From: Undaria pinnatifida
Lineage: Eukaryota > Sar > Phaeophyceae > Laminariales > Alariaceae
NCBI GenBank assembly: GCA_012845835.1
Contig: JABAKD010000008.1
Location: 13,343,501 to 13,407,500 of the forward strand
Length of the DNA: 64,000 nt
Direction of reading: 5' to 3'
The first letter of the stretch is position 1; each line of letters opens with the position of its first letter. Below are positions 10,054 through 20,659 of this stretch, piece after piece. The translations under genes and the position numbers were made by a program. The notes beneath the pieces were generated by a model that saw nothing but the letters and a program-made list of their open reading frames with translations, searched no databases and was not told the origin of the DNA.

Positions 10054-13000
10054 ATGTACGGCCGTGAATCGGAGCCGATCCATCCGATTCCATCGTACGA
10101 AATAATCGACACCGGAATCAAAAAATGGAGACGACTAGTGAGCACCATTTTTTCCATCGGCGATAGTGACCCCCTCGTCAGTCGTTTTGGGCTCGTTTCG
10201 CCTGCCCGGCTCGCTTCACCAGTTCAAAACCATTCCGAATTTAGGCAAGTCGTCGATTTTCTGGAAAAGTCGATTTTTTGGCTGTGCTGAAAGCGATTTT
10301 TATTCAATTATAAAACATTTGCTCCAATTCACGGCGTTAGATTCATGTGTATATCCGTGGGTAGTGCCTGCGGTCACCCTCGCGTTCGTCTCTCGCTTGA
10401 CCAGATCGTCCAACTTACGCCGGGAACGCTGATCGAAGCGGTTTCAGCTAAAGAGTTCGCTATTTCAGCATCAACAAGCAAGGTGAGCATCCCCCAAACG
10501 TTTTGGCTCGCCTCGACGAACAACTATCATCCTGCTCTGTTCAGAAGCACTCCGGTTTTCACCCTTTAAGAACTGCACCCACGGTTTTGGCGAACAAAAC
10601 TACTTGCGATTCGGGTAGGATAAGGTTTTGCCCTGCATGGGGTATCCGATTTGAGAGGACCTCGGGACAGACCAGTGTTACCGCTCTTATCTCCATGAAG
10701 CTCTTCCCTCGGTTTGGGTATCAAGTACCTGGTAGGTCTTTTTATAATAGGCGCCACATTCATATTCTGCTGTACCCTGGTACCTTTTTAGCGTAGGCGT
10801 CTAGAGGCGTGACAAGCCGATCTCACCGATATCAAGCCCGTTTCCTGTTGCTGTCGACGCTCATACGCAGATTACCCCACTTATAGTACAAGGAGTTGAC
10901 AGCGGTTGCTCGAGGTTTGGGAGGATTGTTTCACGGTGATTATGTGGTGTTGGCAACCTGAGTGTCTATCTGTTATCGCGGCGACTGCTAGGAGGGTGTG
11001 AGGGTAACTGCTGGTTGGTTTGCTTTCGCTCTGTCGATACGCAGGCGACGGGATAAAGGAGACTTGGAGCGTTAAAATCGTACTAAAATCGTACTGATAC
11101 AGAGTAGTAATAAGTGCCTTGTACGACGAAGGCACATACAGTAGTAGCTGCTGAATGCCTTGCAACAATCTGCGGTACCTCCGAAACTATTTTCGCGGTG
11201 TGCGTCTGTTGAAAATGTCGTGTTGCCTCACCGCCCCTTCTGTTTCCTTTGCCCCTTGTCGCGAAACCGTACATTTCTTCTGTGCTGCTTCTCCTCACTG
11301 CCGTCCTGTAATAAATAGCTGGCCCTACAGTCACGGCGGACCTAAGTATTGTTGTTTGTTTCCGACACATGCTTTTTTCCACCAGAAATCTTGGACTTTC
11401 ATCGCGCAGAACCGTGCCCAGCGCGATGAGTGGATCACTGCGTTGATCGACGCCATGGAACAGACGGGTGACATGGCCAACTCCGATGAAGCCGACGTCG
11501 TCCCCGAGGCAGCAGCTTCCGCGGCCGACGCGGGTAACGTGAGTGTTGATGCTGTTTACGCTGCTATGTTTTGGTGCTTGCCTCGGTTTTGCGCTTTCGT
11601 AATGCCATGGTGTCTATTTTACAAGACAACACCGTAGCCTTCGGAGCCTTGGGCCGTGGACCCTTGTTCACATGCAAAAACATTCCCCACGCTACATTCA
11701 AGTAAAAATCGGTCCCCCAAAGGCGGGGTTGAGGTAAACGTACTATTATTGGTAGAGTCGTTCTGCATACTTGTAGGAGCGAAACGCGCCTATCGCTACA
11801 AGCGCTTGTGGCGATAAGTAGCCCCCACCGGAATGAGATTTGGCGTGACAAAAACATCGTTCGATCCAGCGCAAAGTCAACGAGCGGTGGGGATGCTGGA
11901 CCCGACGAGTGACAATCGCTCAAAGCAGGATTTGGGAGACGTCGGCGATAGACGAGAGGCACTTTCTGTTACTCCGAATCGGCGTAAGAATCAACCCAAA
12001 CATCGCGGAAACGACAAATGGGTGCGGTGCGCGATATGAACACCTTTGTGACGACGACTGCACAACCAACCGCGGGTGGTTCGTGGCTTGATGTACGCAG
12101 CAATTACTGTCGCCAACTACTGTATTATACATCAAAACGTGCGCGAACTGCTGCTGTGCTGCCGTTGATTCCCTAACCTCTATTTTCGTCTCTTGTCTGA
12201 CTCTGCTCGCGGTTGGTTTCCTATTTTTCACTGTTTTGGCATCTGGTCAGCCATCCGACTTTCTCGACTTCAAGACGCGTTACATGGGCATGCAACCAAG
12301 GAAAGTCACCCTCTCAGGATCAACGCTTACCATGTGTAAGATGACCAAGGATGGAAGAAGGACCAAGTCTTGCCAGGTATGTGCAGCTGAGGCGTATTAA
12401 AGGTAGCATAGCGGTCGATAGGAACTCGCGCAGAAGGATCTTTGTAGCTGCTGTCAGCTCGCGTGCGTTGCTTTCGGTCTCGAAAGAAGTTCCTGCTTTC
12501 TGGCGGGGTGAACAAAAATAGAAACTCGCGTACTTTCAATAGGTGAACTTGTATTGTGATTTTTCTTTTCACGAGGGTAAGGTATAATCGATGGGGACGA
12601 TCTTGACCGGGTTTTCAGCACAACGGAACAAGCGTGGCTGTTTGGTACTATATGAAAGTTTCTACCAAGTGACGTCAGGTCGTAGCACGTACTCGTACAC
12701 TCTCAAGGGTGTTTTGCTGCTGGACAGCTGCACTGACGTCAACCGTAGAGCTGGCCACCACTCACTGCTCGAGGCCTCTCCACGTTCACCTCGCTCGACC
12801 GTGGCGCAACGTTGTACTGCCGCTGTGCAGTTGGTGCAATCCGCCTTGCGGTTACATGCGGAAACCGTCGCGGCTACCCTCATGCTTGCTTCACCAAAGT
12901 AACGCGTGCTACCATACGTAGGGGTAGAGCACCTTTCAGCTATTAATAATATATTTTTCTGGTCGACGCGGCTCCCCGAAACTGAGAACCTACCCAATAT

Positions 13001-14087
13001 CACCGGAATACCACTTGTGCTTTACATAATGGTTCGGTACATATCTAGATAACAGAATTTTTGTTGATCGCCGTGCATTTTTGTTTTTCTCAAGAATGGT
13101 CACATGTTGGCTGAAATATACAGCATGATAGAGCTGCTTAACCTCTTCATAAATACATCCAACCCCTTCGCGGACAAAAACACTTGGGATTAGTGTAGTG
13201 TACGATATGTTTCGCTTTGCCGTACAATATTAAATGGATCAAGTGTGGAACCTCAGAACAAACAGGTGCACTCCTATCATAAAGTGGTGGCATGCATGCG
13301 TCAGCTGTTGCCTGCGTCTCTCCTCGAAACCCAGTCTAGTTGCAGTAAGAACCTCCTCTTCCATCCCCACGTCGTTCCTGCCGACACAAACTCGCAGGAG
13401 CTCATCTTGGGCAGCGATTCAGATGCCATGCCCATCGCTAGCAAGAAGCACAGGAAAAGGAAAACCCAGGCGCTCTTCAGAGTCACGACTGACTCATCTG
13501 GTTCTGCTAAGTCTGTGAGTGCAAATTGGTATGTAAAAACGCTTTCAGGTTTTTTGATGAGGCTTGACCTTCGACAACGATTAATCGGCGCGCTAAAAGA
13601 TGACGTCGGGAGCTATTGATGCCTCATGCGACGCTTTCCGCGGCTGCGGCCTTTGGGAGGAAAGTGAGTATTGTACCGCAGAAGGCGAGTCGAATCATTG
13701 GATCCAAGCGGTTCGTTAGGGGGGATTTCAGCTACGGTTTTGGATTGTCCGTCATGTTTCCATTCGATCCAGTCGATTTAGAATGGAAATAACCGGTTGC
13801 CGTTTTAGCTTGTCAGGAATGGCGATACCCAATGGCGGCATGTGGGGCCATTTTAGCAAAAACGCCACGTTATCATCCTTCACCGGCTTGTCACTACCCT
13901 TTATGCTATCCCAGACACCCTTCCGATACCACTTCTTTTGGTTTGTGCCTTCATTCCCTTCTGTCAAAACCGTAAGTGGACGTTTGATGCCGGCAGCCCG
14001 AAGGAACAAGCCAGGTGGATCTCTCTCATTAAGGGCTCTTTCCGCGAGGCTAGGGACGATGAGGACACCGGGGAACGAGATGACGAG
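10054..14087 (+). CDS. Tandem PH-domain protein, copy 1 (six exons)
   Basis: Exons are 10,054-10,137, 10,405-10,482, 11,386-11,538, 12,251-12,376, 13,398-13,514 and 13,977-14,087, all phase 0. The ATG is chosen because an in-frame TGA lies just upstream with no acceptor between. Exons 1-3 join as KKWRRL, IVQLTPGTLIEA, KEFAISASTSK and KSWTFIAQ..RDEWITALIDAME, a shortened first PH domain ending in the usual Trp-containing helix. An acidic Ala-rich linker follows. Exons 4-6 form a fuller second PH domain (RKVTLSGSTLTM, ELILGSDSD, ALFRVTT, SWTFDAGSPKEQARWISLI). PH domains bind phosphoinositides or proteins, so a membrane-signalling adaptor is likely. The last donor is GAG|GCAAGT, suggesting a GC-AG intron. 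Downstream exons are uncertain. Confidence 0.75.
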
Positions 14088-14278
14088 GCAAGTGTTGCAG
14101 CGATAGGCTGGTCTACGAGCGTCTGCGAATACGCAAGTAATTCACATTTTTGGCCTCCCTTGGTTCTTGTTTACGAGTGATTGGCGTCTTGACGTCCTGT
14201 TATGCTGGATATTGTCGGATGGCAAAAAAATAATACGAACAGTTCTAGTACTAGTTCCAACTCGAGCAGTGTTGATAG

Positions 14279-14340
14279 CAATGAATGTCGATGGCGGTGG
14301 TGAAAAAAAATCACGGAGCGGTACCGACCAAATACAAAAA
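14279..14340 (+). CDS. Candidate Lys/Ser-rich exon, copy 1
   Basis: This exon lies between TTGATAG and GTAAGTACC and reads MNVDGGGEKKSRSGTDQIQK in the plausible frame. It is 62 bases here but 60 in copy 2 (45,046-45,105), so the exit phase differs. Only the copy 2 version joins in frame to the next candidate exon. The entry phase does not match the GC donor of the preceding exon, so this model is unsettled. Confidence 0.3.
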
Positions 14341-14611
14341 GTAAGTACCCATGTCCCTTGCTGCGTGCGCCAGCCAACGTACCGGTGCAGTATCATTATT
14401 GTTCATACGACATGTTTTATTTATACGGGCATGAACATGGTGTGACCTAGTTGTACTGCGTAAAGGCTCTACCCCAGCCCTTTTTCAGATCATGTCAGAT
14501 CACAGGGTGGAGAGGGCATAGAGCAGCGCAAGTCGTTTCGGAGTCCATGTATTAAAAATTAATATGGGACATTTTTTTCAGCAGTAAAAGGGCTAAGGGG
14601 AGATAACACAG

Positions 14612-14668
14612 ACCATAGACGGATGCTACTGAAACGTGTTGAACGCCGTGTCTCGTGGTCTGCAGACG
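14612..14668 (+). CDS. Candidate basic exon, copy 1
   Basis: This 57-base exon lies between GATAACACAG and the strong donor GACG|GTGAGT. Read in phase 1 it gives HRRMLLKRVERRVSWSAD, a basic segment with an RRVS phosphorylation-like motif. The copy 2 exon (45,377-45,433) is identical. It may belong to the PH gene. Confidence 0.3.
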
Positions 14669-15483
14669 GTGAGTAGTCCGTGCTAGCCTTGACACAGAGT
14701 GGCACAGGCGCGAAAGAGGTGCCCGGGACCGTGGAGCGTTTTCATAGCCGTACGCTAACCGCGGGGGGCATAGGTCGTTCAGTTGGATACTGTTAAGATA
14801 CGGCCTCGAAAGGCCTGTAGGTATCCGAATTTGAGATCATTTGGATGGGTTTCGTATGATAAGGTTGGCGGTTTATATTCGGGGAAGTTAGAAATTAGAT
14901 CGGAGGAACGCGCCTCCGATCTCAGAAGCTATCCCGGGCTATGGTGGAAACGAATAAAGGTATATCTCTACGAAGGAACGAAAGTGAGTACTCTCCGAGG
15001 ACCTGCTCAATTGGCAGACCTGCAGGGGGCACTCTTTGTCCCCGACCTTTACTTTAACAATACTGCCCGATTTCCACATTTTGTTTGTAGATACACACCG
15101 TAGTCACTGAGCTAGCAGTCAGGTCAGAGCTGACGTACGTCTAACAAATGTAGGAAAGAACGATGGGGGGATTCAACTCCCAGCGTGTGTGCTTTTGTTA
15201 GGTATACGCCACACTCACCGAGCGTGTAACACCGCAACCATGGAGCTAGCAGCTCAGTGGTATATCTAAAATTACTGTTTCTGGGTGCCTCCGCGAATGG
15301 TTCTCGCATTTTGCCGGGTGCATGGACATTCCGCGAGCTGTCATTCGCCGTGCTCTTACTCAGCCGACAGCTCTCTTCGAGGCTATCCGCGCGATACTAA
15401 CAACGTCGCTGACAACCTTCTTCTCGCCCCCCTCCCCACCCCCCCCCATGTTGTGGCCCAAAACCAAAAATATGCGCTTCCAG
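14669..15483. other. Probable intron with small hairpin
   Basis: No well-supported exon is seen. A frame at about 14,783-14,991 has good donors (AAG|GTATAT, AAA|GTGAGT) but no acceptor in a usable phase. A hairpin with AGATCGGAGG/CCTCCGATCT arms lies at 14,897-14,922 and is kept in copy 2. A C-rich tract precedes the next exon's acceptor. Confidence 0.5.
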
Positions 15484-16029
15484 GCGAACTCCTCTTACAA
15501 GGGGAAAAGCATGCACCAGCGCTTGAAGGGCCAGAAGCTCGGGCCGAATGACCCTCCCCTCGAGCCCGGGATGTTCCTGACCAATTTCAACGAGGACTAC
15601 CCTACCACGCTGGAGGTGACGGAGATAGGCGACATCCTCATCACCGCCGGTTTCTTCCCGAATAGCACCCAGGACACGTTGTGGGAGCACCGCTCGACGG
15701 GACCCTCCGGGGTACACGCCTTAGGTTGTGCTCTCGAAGCGTTCTGGCAGCGGGCAAGGAAGGGAGGCGAGACCCGGGTGAGCCTCTCGATCAAGAACGG
15801 TCGGTGGCGGGTGGGACGCGGGAAGATGTGCACGCTCGCGCGAAGCGCTGCGCCGGAGGGGAGCTTGAGGAGGTTCCTTCCCTGGGACGAGCGGGGGAAG
15901 GCTGTCATCGAGGCGTCTCTGTACATAGTGAGGAACGGCCACGCGACGATTTTCTCGGGAACAGAAGTCATGTGGTCCTCTTTTCTGGAAATGATCAAGG
16001 CAAAGGAGGATGAGGAGATGGGGGAATAG
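15484..16029 (+). CDS. Terminal exon, unrecognised conserved protein segment, copy 1
   Basis: This 546-base frame (181 codons plus stop) follows TGCGCTTCCAG. It starts ANSSYKGKSMHQRLKG and ends AKEDEEMGE before TAG. It is the longest host-like frame in the window, rich in mixed hydrophobic and charged residues (for example EVTEIGDILITAGFFP, and GRWRVGRGKM). Copy 2 (46,247-46,792) has the same length and a handful of substitutions, mostly conservative. It lies downstream on the same strand as the PH exons and enters in phase 0, so it is probably the 3' end of that gene, but the connecting exons are not resolved. I do not recognise a family. Confidence 0.6.
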   Translation, partial: ANSSYKGKSMHQRLKGQKLGPNDPPLEPGMFLTNFNEDYPTTLEVTEIGDILITAGFFPNSTQDTLWEHRSTGPSGVHALGCALEAFWQRARKGGETRVSLSIKNGRWRVGRGKMCTLARSAAPEGSLRRFLPWDERGKAVIEASLYIVRNGHATIFSGTEVMWSSFLEMIKAKEDEEMGE

Positions 16030-18331
16030 GGCTATGTACGTCGTATGGTTTTATTCTTTTTGATCTGGGACTAATCGTACTGCAGCAATCGCTGCGACGG
16101 TACAGTACTGGGGTACTGCCGTGCTTGTTTGGCATGACTGCTGTAGATCGACGTGCGAGCGCCGGGAAGGGGGGGGGGGGGGGGGGGGTGCGTGGGAGAA
16201 CAAGGTTCTAGTTTTTCTAGTTTTTTTCGCCGTCTGCGACCGATTGTAAATGCGTCAATCGCTGGGAATGAGCTCAAGGGGGGGGGGGGGGGAGGGAGTT
16301 GGAGATGAACCCACAGCAGTGCTATTATTTGTTTTTTGCGACTGATTGTAATGTAGCAAATGCTACGACGGTGTAGGCATGTTGTTGTTGCTTGTTTGGC
16401 AATACTGCAGATCGACACGCGAGCGACGTTAGAAGGCTTTCGTTTTGTTTTGGTATGTTTTGCGAGTGCTCGCGTTTCACTCCCGGAGCCTTCTGTTGGA
16501 TGCAATGGGCGCCCGCTCTAGTCAATCTGGGAATCTTTTGTTGGGTGAACTGGAGTATCGCTATTGCCTTCGAAGCGGCGTTGCGCTGTACAGAGTGGAG
16601 GCGGGTGGGCGGCGGCAGCATCCTATATGGCGGTAGCACGCTCATCTTGCCAAATGAATCCACCATGAGACGCGAGGCTATAATCTGACATGTTCAATCC
16701 GTGCCAACGGAGGGTAGAGCCTGCAACATGTTGTACGCTCTACGATAACAAGATGCAAGAGGGGGAGAAGGGTAGCGTCAGTCCTCCGTTTTTGCATCTG
16801 AATACGGCATGGCGCATGACTAACGCTTGTGTCATGTCGAATTTGCCGGCGAACGTTCTATTTGTAAGACAAGCAGTGCGTTTAGCGCTTGCAGCCTCTG
16901 CCTTTGTGTAACGCGTTTGTCTGCGGGTCTAAGTGCTGGCGAATGCGCCCGCCGTGACCCGGAAACGCACGTTCAGCGGGGGTATCTTTATAGGGCCGGT
17001 TGAACAGTGCCTGTTATCGGTATAGTACTATATGAATAGTGCCTATTTCGCGTATAGTGCCGGTTGAATATTGCATATTGCCGGTGTATCGCCGGTCGAA
17101 TAGTGCCTATTGCCAGTATAGTGCCGGCGGAATAGTGTCTAATGCCGGTGTAGTGCCGGTGAAACCGGTTGACAACATGGGAACTTGCTTTAACTATTAA
17201 TAGTGCCGTTATCGAAACTACACACAGTAGTGTCCGTCAGTGTCCGATACACTGCCGGTATTGTTGACTGGCACATACGGGAAATACAGGGAGAGCACTG
17301 CTACAAGTACTGTACAAGGTATTGTCGTAGTGGAACAGTCGTGTAGCACGTGGTTGGCAGGGAAGAGTATCGGATAACTACTTCGTATTAACTACAGTAA
17401 AATGTAGCTAGTAGAGAATATCGTGCCGCAAGTGCGTTATAAGGGAGGGCATTCCGGGCATTTATTTTATGCCATAGGCTAACGAGGTAAAATTAGCGCT
17501 TGGGGTGGGCGAAGGTGCCGTAATTTTCCCACCCTGTGCAACACTTTTGTGGCATGTTAACGTCCAGTCATAAGCTAGATACGTACAGGAGGCGTCTGGG
17601 GGTGGGCCACGGGTCCGGAACACGCCTGCAGCAGCAGTACCCTTTTTGTTGTTATTCGGTTTTGCCATTCGTTTTGTTCTCGTGGCAATCGGGTTTGCAC
17701 TGGCTCCCTTGGAGACAGCCATATTTCTCCGGGTGTGACCAACACGGTCAAGCGTATTAAGCTATTCTTCTTGTGTCATCTTCAAGTCAACCAGGTACCA
17801 TACACGACTGCGGTCGAAAGTGCTCGCGTCGTCCTCGTGGTAACGGATTATCACGTTCTTCTTTTTCTTGACCTTTACTTTCTCACTCTACTCGTGAGAG
17901 GGTTTACTCTCAGTTTTGTTAGGGGGAAGCCATGGTCACAGGTGTCTTTTCTTCTCCCCCTTGATATTGGCCTTCACTTTTGTCGATCATAGGGTTCAGT
18001 ATTCGCACTGCCCGTCGCGTCTTCGTTGAGTTTTGCCAGCTCGCGTTTTTTCAGCTTCAACGACAGAGTATTTCATGCTCAGAAAATAATCATGTGTCCA
18101 AGAACCACACCAGTCGGGCTTCTAAACCGAGCGCAACCGCCACAGTCTATCCGTCGATCTCGATAGCGTGTGAAATATATATCTGCCCAGCGCGACACAG
18201 CTTTCACAGAGTTAATAAACACGGCACGTCGGCACGTGGATAACGTCTATGAATCCACATTGTTACGTGTACAACGAGTATCCTCTGAGATTTTTTGGAT
18301 GTTGCAAGGTTTTACCCTTGCGGGCATACAC
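16030..18331. other. Gene-poor stretch with G-tracts and minisatellite, copy 1
   Basis: It contains a 20-base G run (16,169-16,188), a 15-base G run (16,278-16,292) and the 32-base minisatellite at 16,995-17,167. Frames near 16,400-16,900 and 17,735-18,330 lack consistent splice borders or change frame against copy 2, so no gene is called. Confidence 0.5.
16995..17167. repeat. 32-base minisatellite, copy 1
   Basis: About five degenerate units of the type TAGTGCCGGTNGAATAGTGC plus CTATTGCCGGTG. Copy 2 has about six units. Confidence 0.85.
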
Positions 18332-18410
18332 TTTTTTTTTTTTTTTTTTTTTTTCATCCTCCGGCGGATGGGGAAAAATAAAGCTTTAGCTCACCACACT
18401 TCCGCTACAC
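18332..18410 (-). mobile_element. Short retroinserted sequence with poly(A) tail
   Basis: This 79-base segment is absent from copy 2, where GCATACAC runs straight into GGGTAATTTT (near 49,130). It starts with 23 T (a poly(A) tail on the minus strand) next to TACAC (18,327-18,331) and ends with a second TACAC (18,406-18,410), which looks like a target-site duplication. The ~50-base body has no recognisable origin. Confidence 0.6.
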
Positions 18411-18481
18411 TGGTATTTTTACGTAGGTGAAACATTGTTCTTGAAACACTGACCGTTTCGAGGCTCTGTCTCTGCGCTTAG

Positions 18482-18648
18482 ACTCGCAGAGGTGGCACCA
18501 CAGTGTCTGTTAGGATCGCTCGTGAAGAAGAAGAAAGAAGATAGTTTGAAAGTGGCGCTTATGTGGCCAAAACATGGAACCGAAGGAGAGAAGCCGGAAG
18601 TAGAAGTAGAGGACAAGAAGAGGAAAGGAGGGGTAGGGAGTGATCAAG
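18482..18648 (+). CDS. Candidate charged exon, copy 1
   Basis: This exon lies between CTCTGCGCTTAG and CAAG|GTGGGG and encodes a Lys/Glu-rich segment including SLVKKKKEDSLKVALMWPK and EGEKPEVEVEDKKRKGG. Two indels against copy 2 (AAG and a GAC/AAG codon) are multiples of three, as expected for coding sequence. However, a 4-base deletion near the start of the copy 2 exon creates a stop. I recognise no domain. Confidence 0.4.
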
Positions 18649-19187
18649 GTGGGGCTGACCGTCACCTGATCAATACGGCACAATACCCATGTTACGGGCA
18701 GATGTGCTCTACGGGTAGTTGTAGTTACCGACAAACCGTCCTATAGTACAGTTCCTTCCAGCATCCCCTGCAATATATAGTGGGAAGTTAGTAACAACTT
18801 GAATACACAACATACCGACGGGAAGTAACAAACCGAGATTTCCTGCATATTGTATTTCTCCAAAAACTACATTAAGATACGTAGTGTACTCAAGATAGTG
18901 ACCACGAATCAAACAGATACTAATGGACCGCGGAGTTATATTGCAATAGTTATGTCGTAATTGTACGAAACTTCAACAACAGTGCACAGCAGTACGCACA
19001 TGCCTATCATATGTTCATGGTTAGGTATGTGGCATTGTCCACGTCGGGTTCATCCTGCTACCATAGAGGTCTTGAATAATGTCTGCCGGACGGAACCTAT
19101 ATGTGTTTTCCAACTCCTACAAGGATCCCAGTCTAAATCCAAGTGTTTTCCCCGTATGGCGGGAGTGCGGTGCTCAAGGGACTGCCG
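18649..19187. other. No feature seen, copy 1
   Basis: This is AT-richer DNA with no supported exon, matching 49,358-49,902. Confidence 0.5.
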
Positions 19188-20300
19188 TTCTGGTTCAAGT
19201 TATAAAACGGAAATTCTCTCCGCCGCGAATGCCGCTCGCAATATCTAGTCAAAGAGTGAATATTTATATCATACGGACCCCCATTACCAGTGGAAGAGGG
19301 TGACATGGCCATATTTGTTTCACGTCCTCGGGCTGTCTCTAGGAGAGAAACTCTTGTAGACCAATGACAGGCCTTCAATTATTTCAATGATGTTCAGGCT
19401 TGTTCCAAACGGGGGGGGGGGGGGGGCCATTGCCGCATTTTGTACGACCCAGGTTAGAAGTACTCCACATCTGTAGAAATTTTCGCGCAATGACTCGAAG
19501 ATCTGACCTGCCTTTGTTCAACATGAAGCAGAATCTAGCAAAAAAAAACTGGATCCTACACTAAAACCAAGCCATTTAAATGAAAAAAATGGGATTGGTA
19601 CTCTGAGGGGGATGCGTGGTTGGTCTGTGTTGGAAAGCGTGCCCCCTCATGGGTTCCTGTGTCTTTATTACCTCTCCTCGTGGCTCGCTGGCTAAACTCA
19701 GGGCTCACATTATATTATAAATATAGCGCTAAAGACAGACAGAACAGAAAGGGCAGGGTAAAGCATGGCAGTGAGGTGAGGGACTTCCTGCTTGTCCCAT
19801 CACCGTCATCTTCGTTATTATCGCCCATCTATGATGGCCTTGGTGTAAGTGTGACATCTAATACCACGTGGTTTCACCCCAAGCATGACATGGTTTCACG
19901 TCGAATTTGTAGACTATCCTTCTACGGAGAGCACTCTATTAACATAACGTATCTTACTCATTTTTATGCACAAAAGTCCAAATGTCCACGCCGTTTTTGA
20001 GAGGTAGACCCTGAAATTTCTCGCACGTGTAGTTCTACATGCATGCCCATCCCGAGGCCTGACCTCCGGCTATATTCTGTTTTGTGTTTTTGCCGAAAAT
20101 ATTGCGCTACAAGGTGGTCCACATTCTCCATAAAAATGTTAACCAACGAAAAAACAGGGGCAACAAAAAAAAGAAAAACGCCAGGTGAGGTCTTCGCAAC
20201 GGCACATAAAAAGACGTGTGCAAATTTTACGGTCTGAATCGAAAAAACGGCATGACAGTCGCCGAGGAATACATTTCGGGCTTCTAACTTGAACCAGCCT
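19188..20300 (-). mobile_element. R element, inverted copy (copy 1)
   Basis: It begins TTCTGGTTCAAGTTA and ends ACTTGAACCAGCCT, the inverted-repeat ends seen in the intact copy at 57,579-58,333. Without the 19,572-19,945 insertion it is about 740 bases, matching the intact copy. It has no transposase frame, so it is probably a non-autonomous DNA element. A 16-base G run lies at 19,411-19,426. Confidence 0.72.
19572..19945. mobile_element. ~370-base insertion inside R
   Basis: This stretch is present in both inverted R copies (also 50,285-50,690) but absent from R at 57,579 and 26,637, so it entered R before the segmental duplication. No LTR, inverted repeat or coding frame was found, and its borders are good to about 10 bases. 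Confidence 0.5.
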
Positions 20301-20390
20301 ACTTGTTCAACATTTTGACCTAAAAGGTAATGTGTACACGAGGAAAACAGTAATAATACGTGCGTAGGCGCCACCGATCGACTCACTTAC

Positions 20391-20659
20391 CCCTTCCGCG
20401 ACACTGCTGCTGCGGTCTCCGTGGTGGCGACCGAAGACACACCAGTGGTGTTATTGTCATGCTCTTTGACTCGGATCATTTCACTACTAGTAGACGTCTG
20501 CGCACATCGCATTGTACTTGTAGCTTTGTGCTGCGGGTGGAGAACATGCAGTTTAATTTTGTCGGTGGCTGACGCGACGCGATTTTTGAACCAACACGCA
20601 GCCTCCTCCTTCAAAGACGCCCGCACAGAGTGGAACGTATCGCAAAACGCATGCAGCTG
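20391..20659 (-). CDS. Minus-strand exon, unrecognised helical segment, copy 1
   Basis: On the minus strand the exon follows CACCATAG, starts QLHAFCDTFHSVRASLKEE, and ends at AAGGG|GTAAGTGAGT in phase 2. It is 269 bases in both copies (51,502-51,770), with a few substitutions and no indel. The first half has a helix-like pattern; the second half is Ser/Thr/Ala-rich (SVATTETAAAVSRK). Both borders are good splice sites, which makes this the best-supported minus-strand exon. The rest of the gene is not resolved. The family is unknown. Confidence 0.45.

Noticed and set aside
14783-14991. Further PH-gene exon
   Set aside because: Good donors, but no acceptor in a usable phase, and it contains a perfect hairpin; left as intron.
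17735-18330. Helical frame around 18,170-18,330 and its 103-codon counterpart at 48,824
   Set aside because: The two copies differ by single-base indels that change frame, and no consistent splice borders were found.
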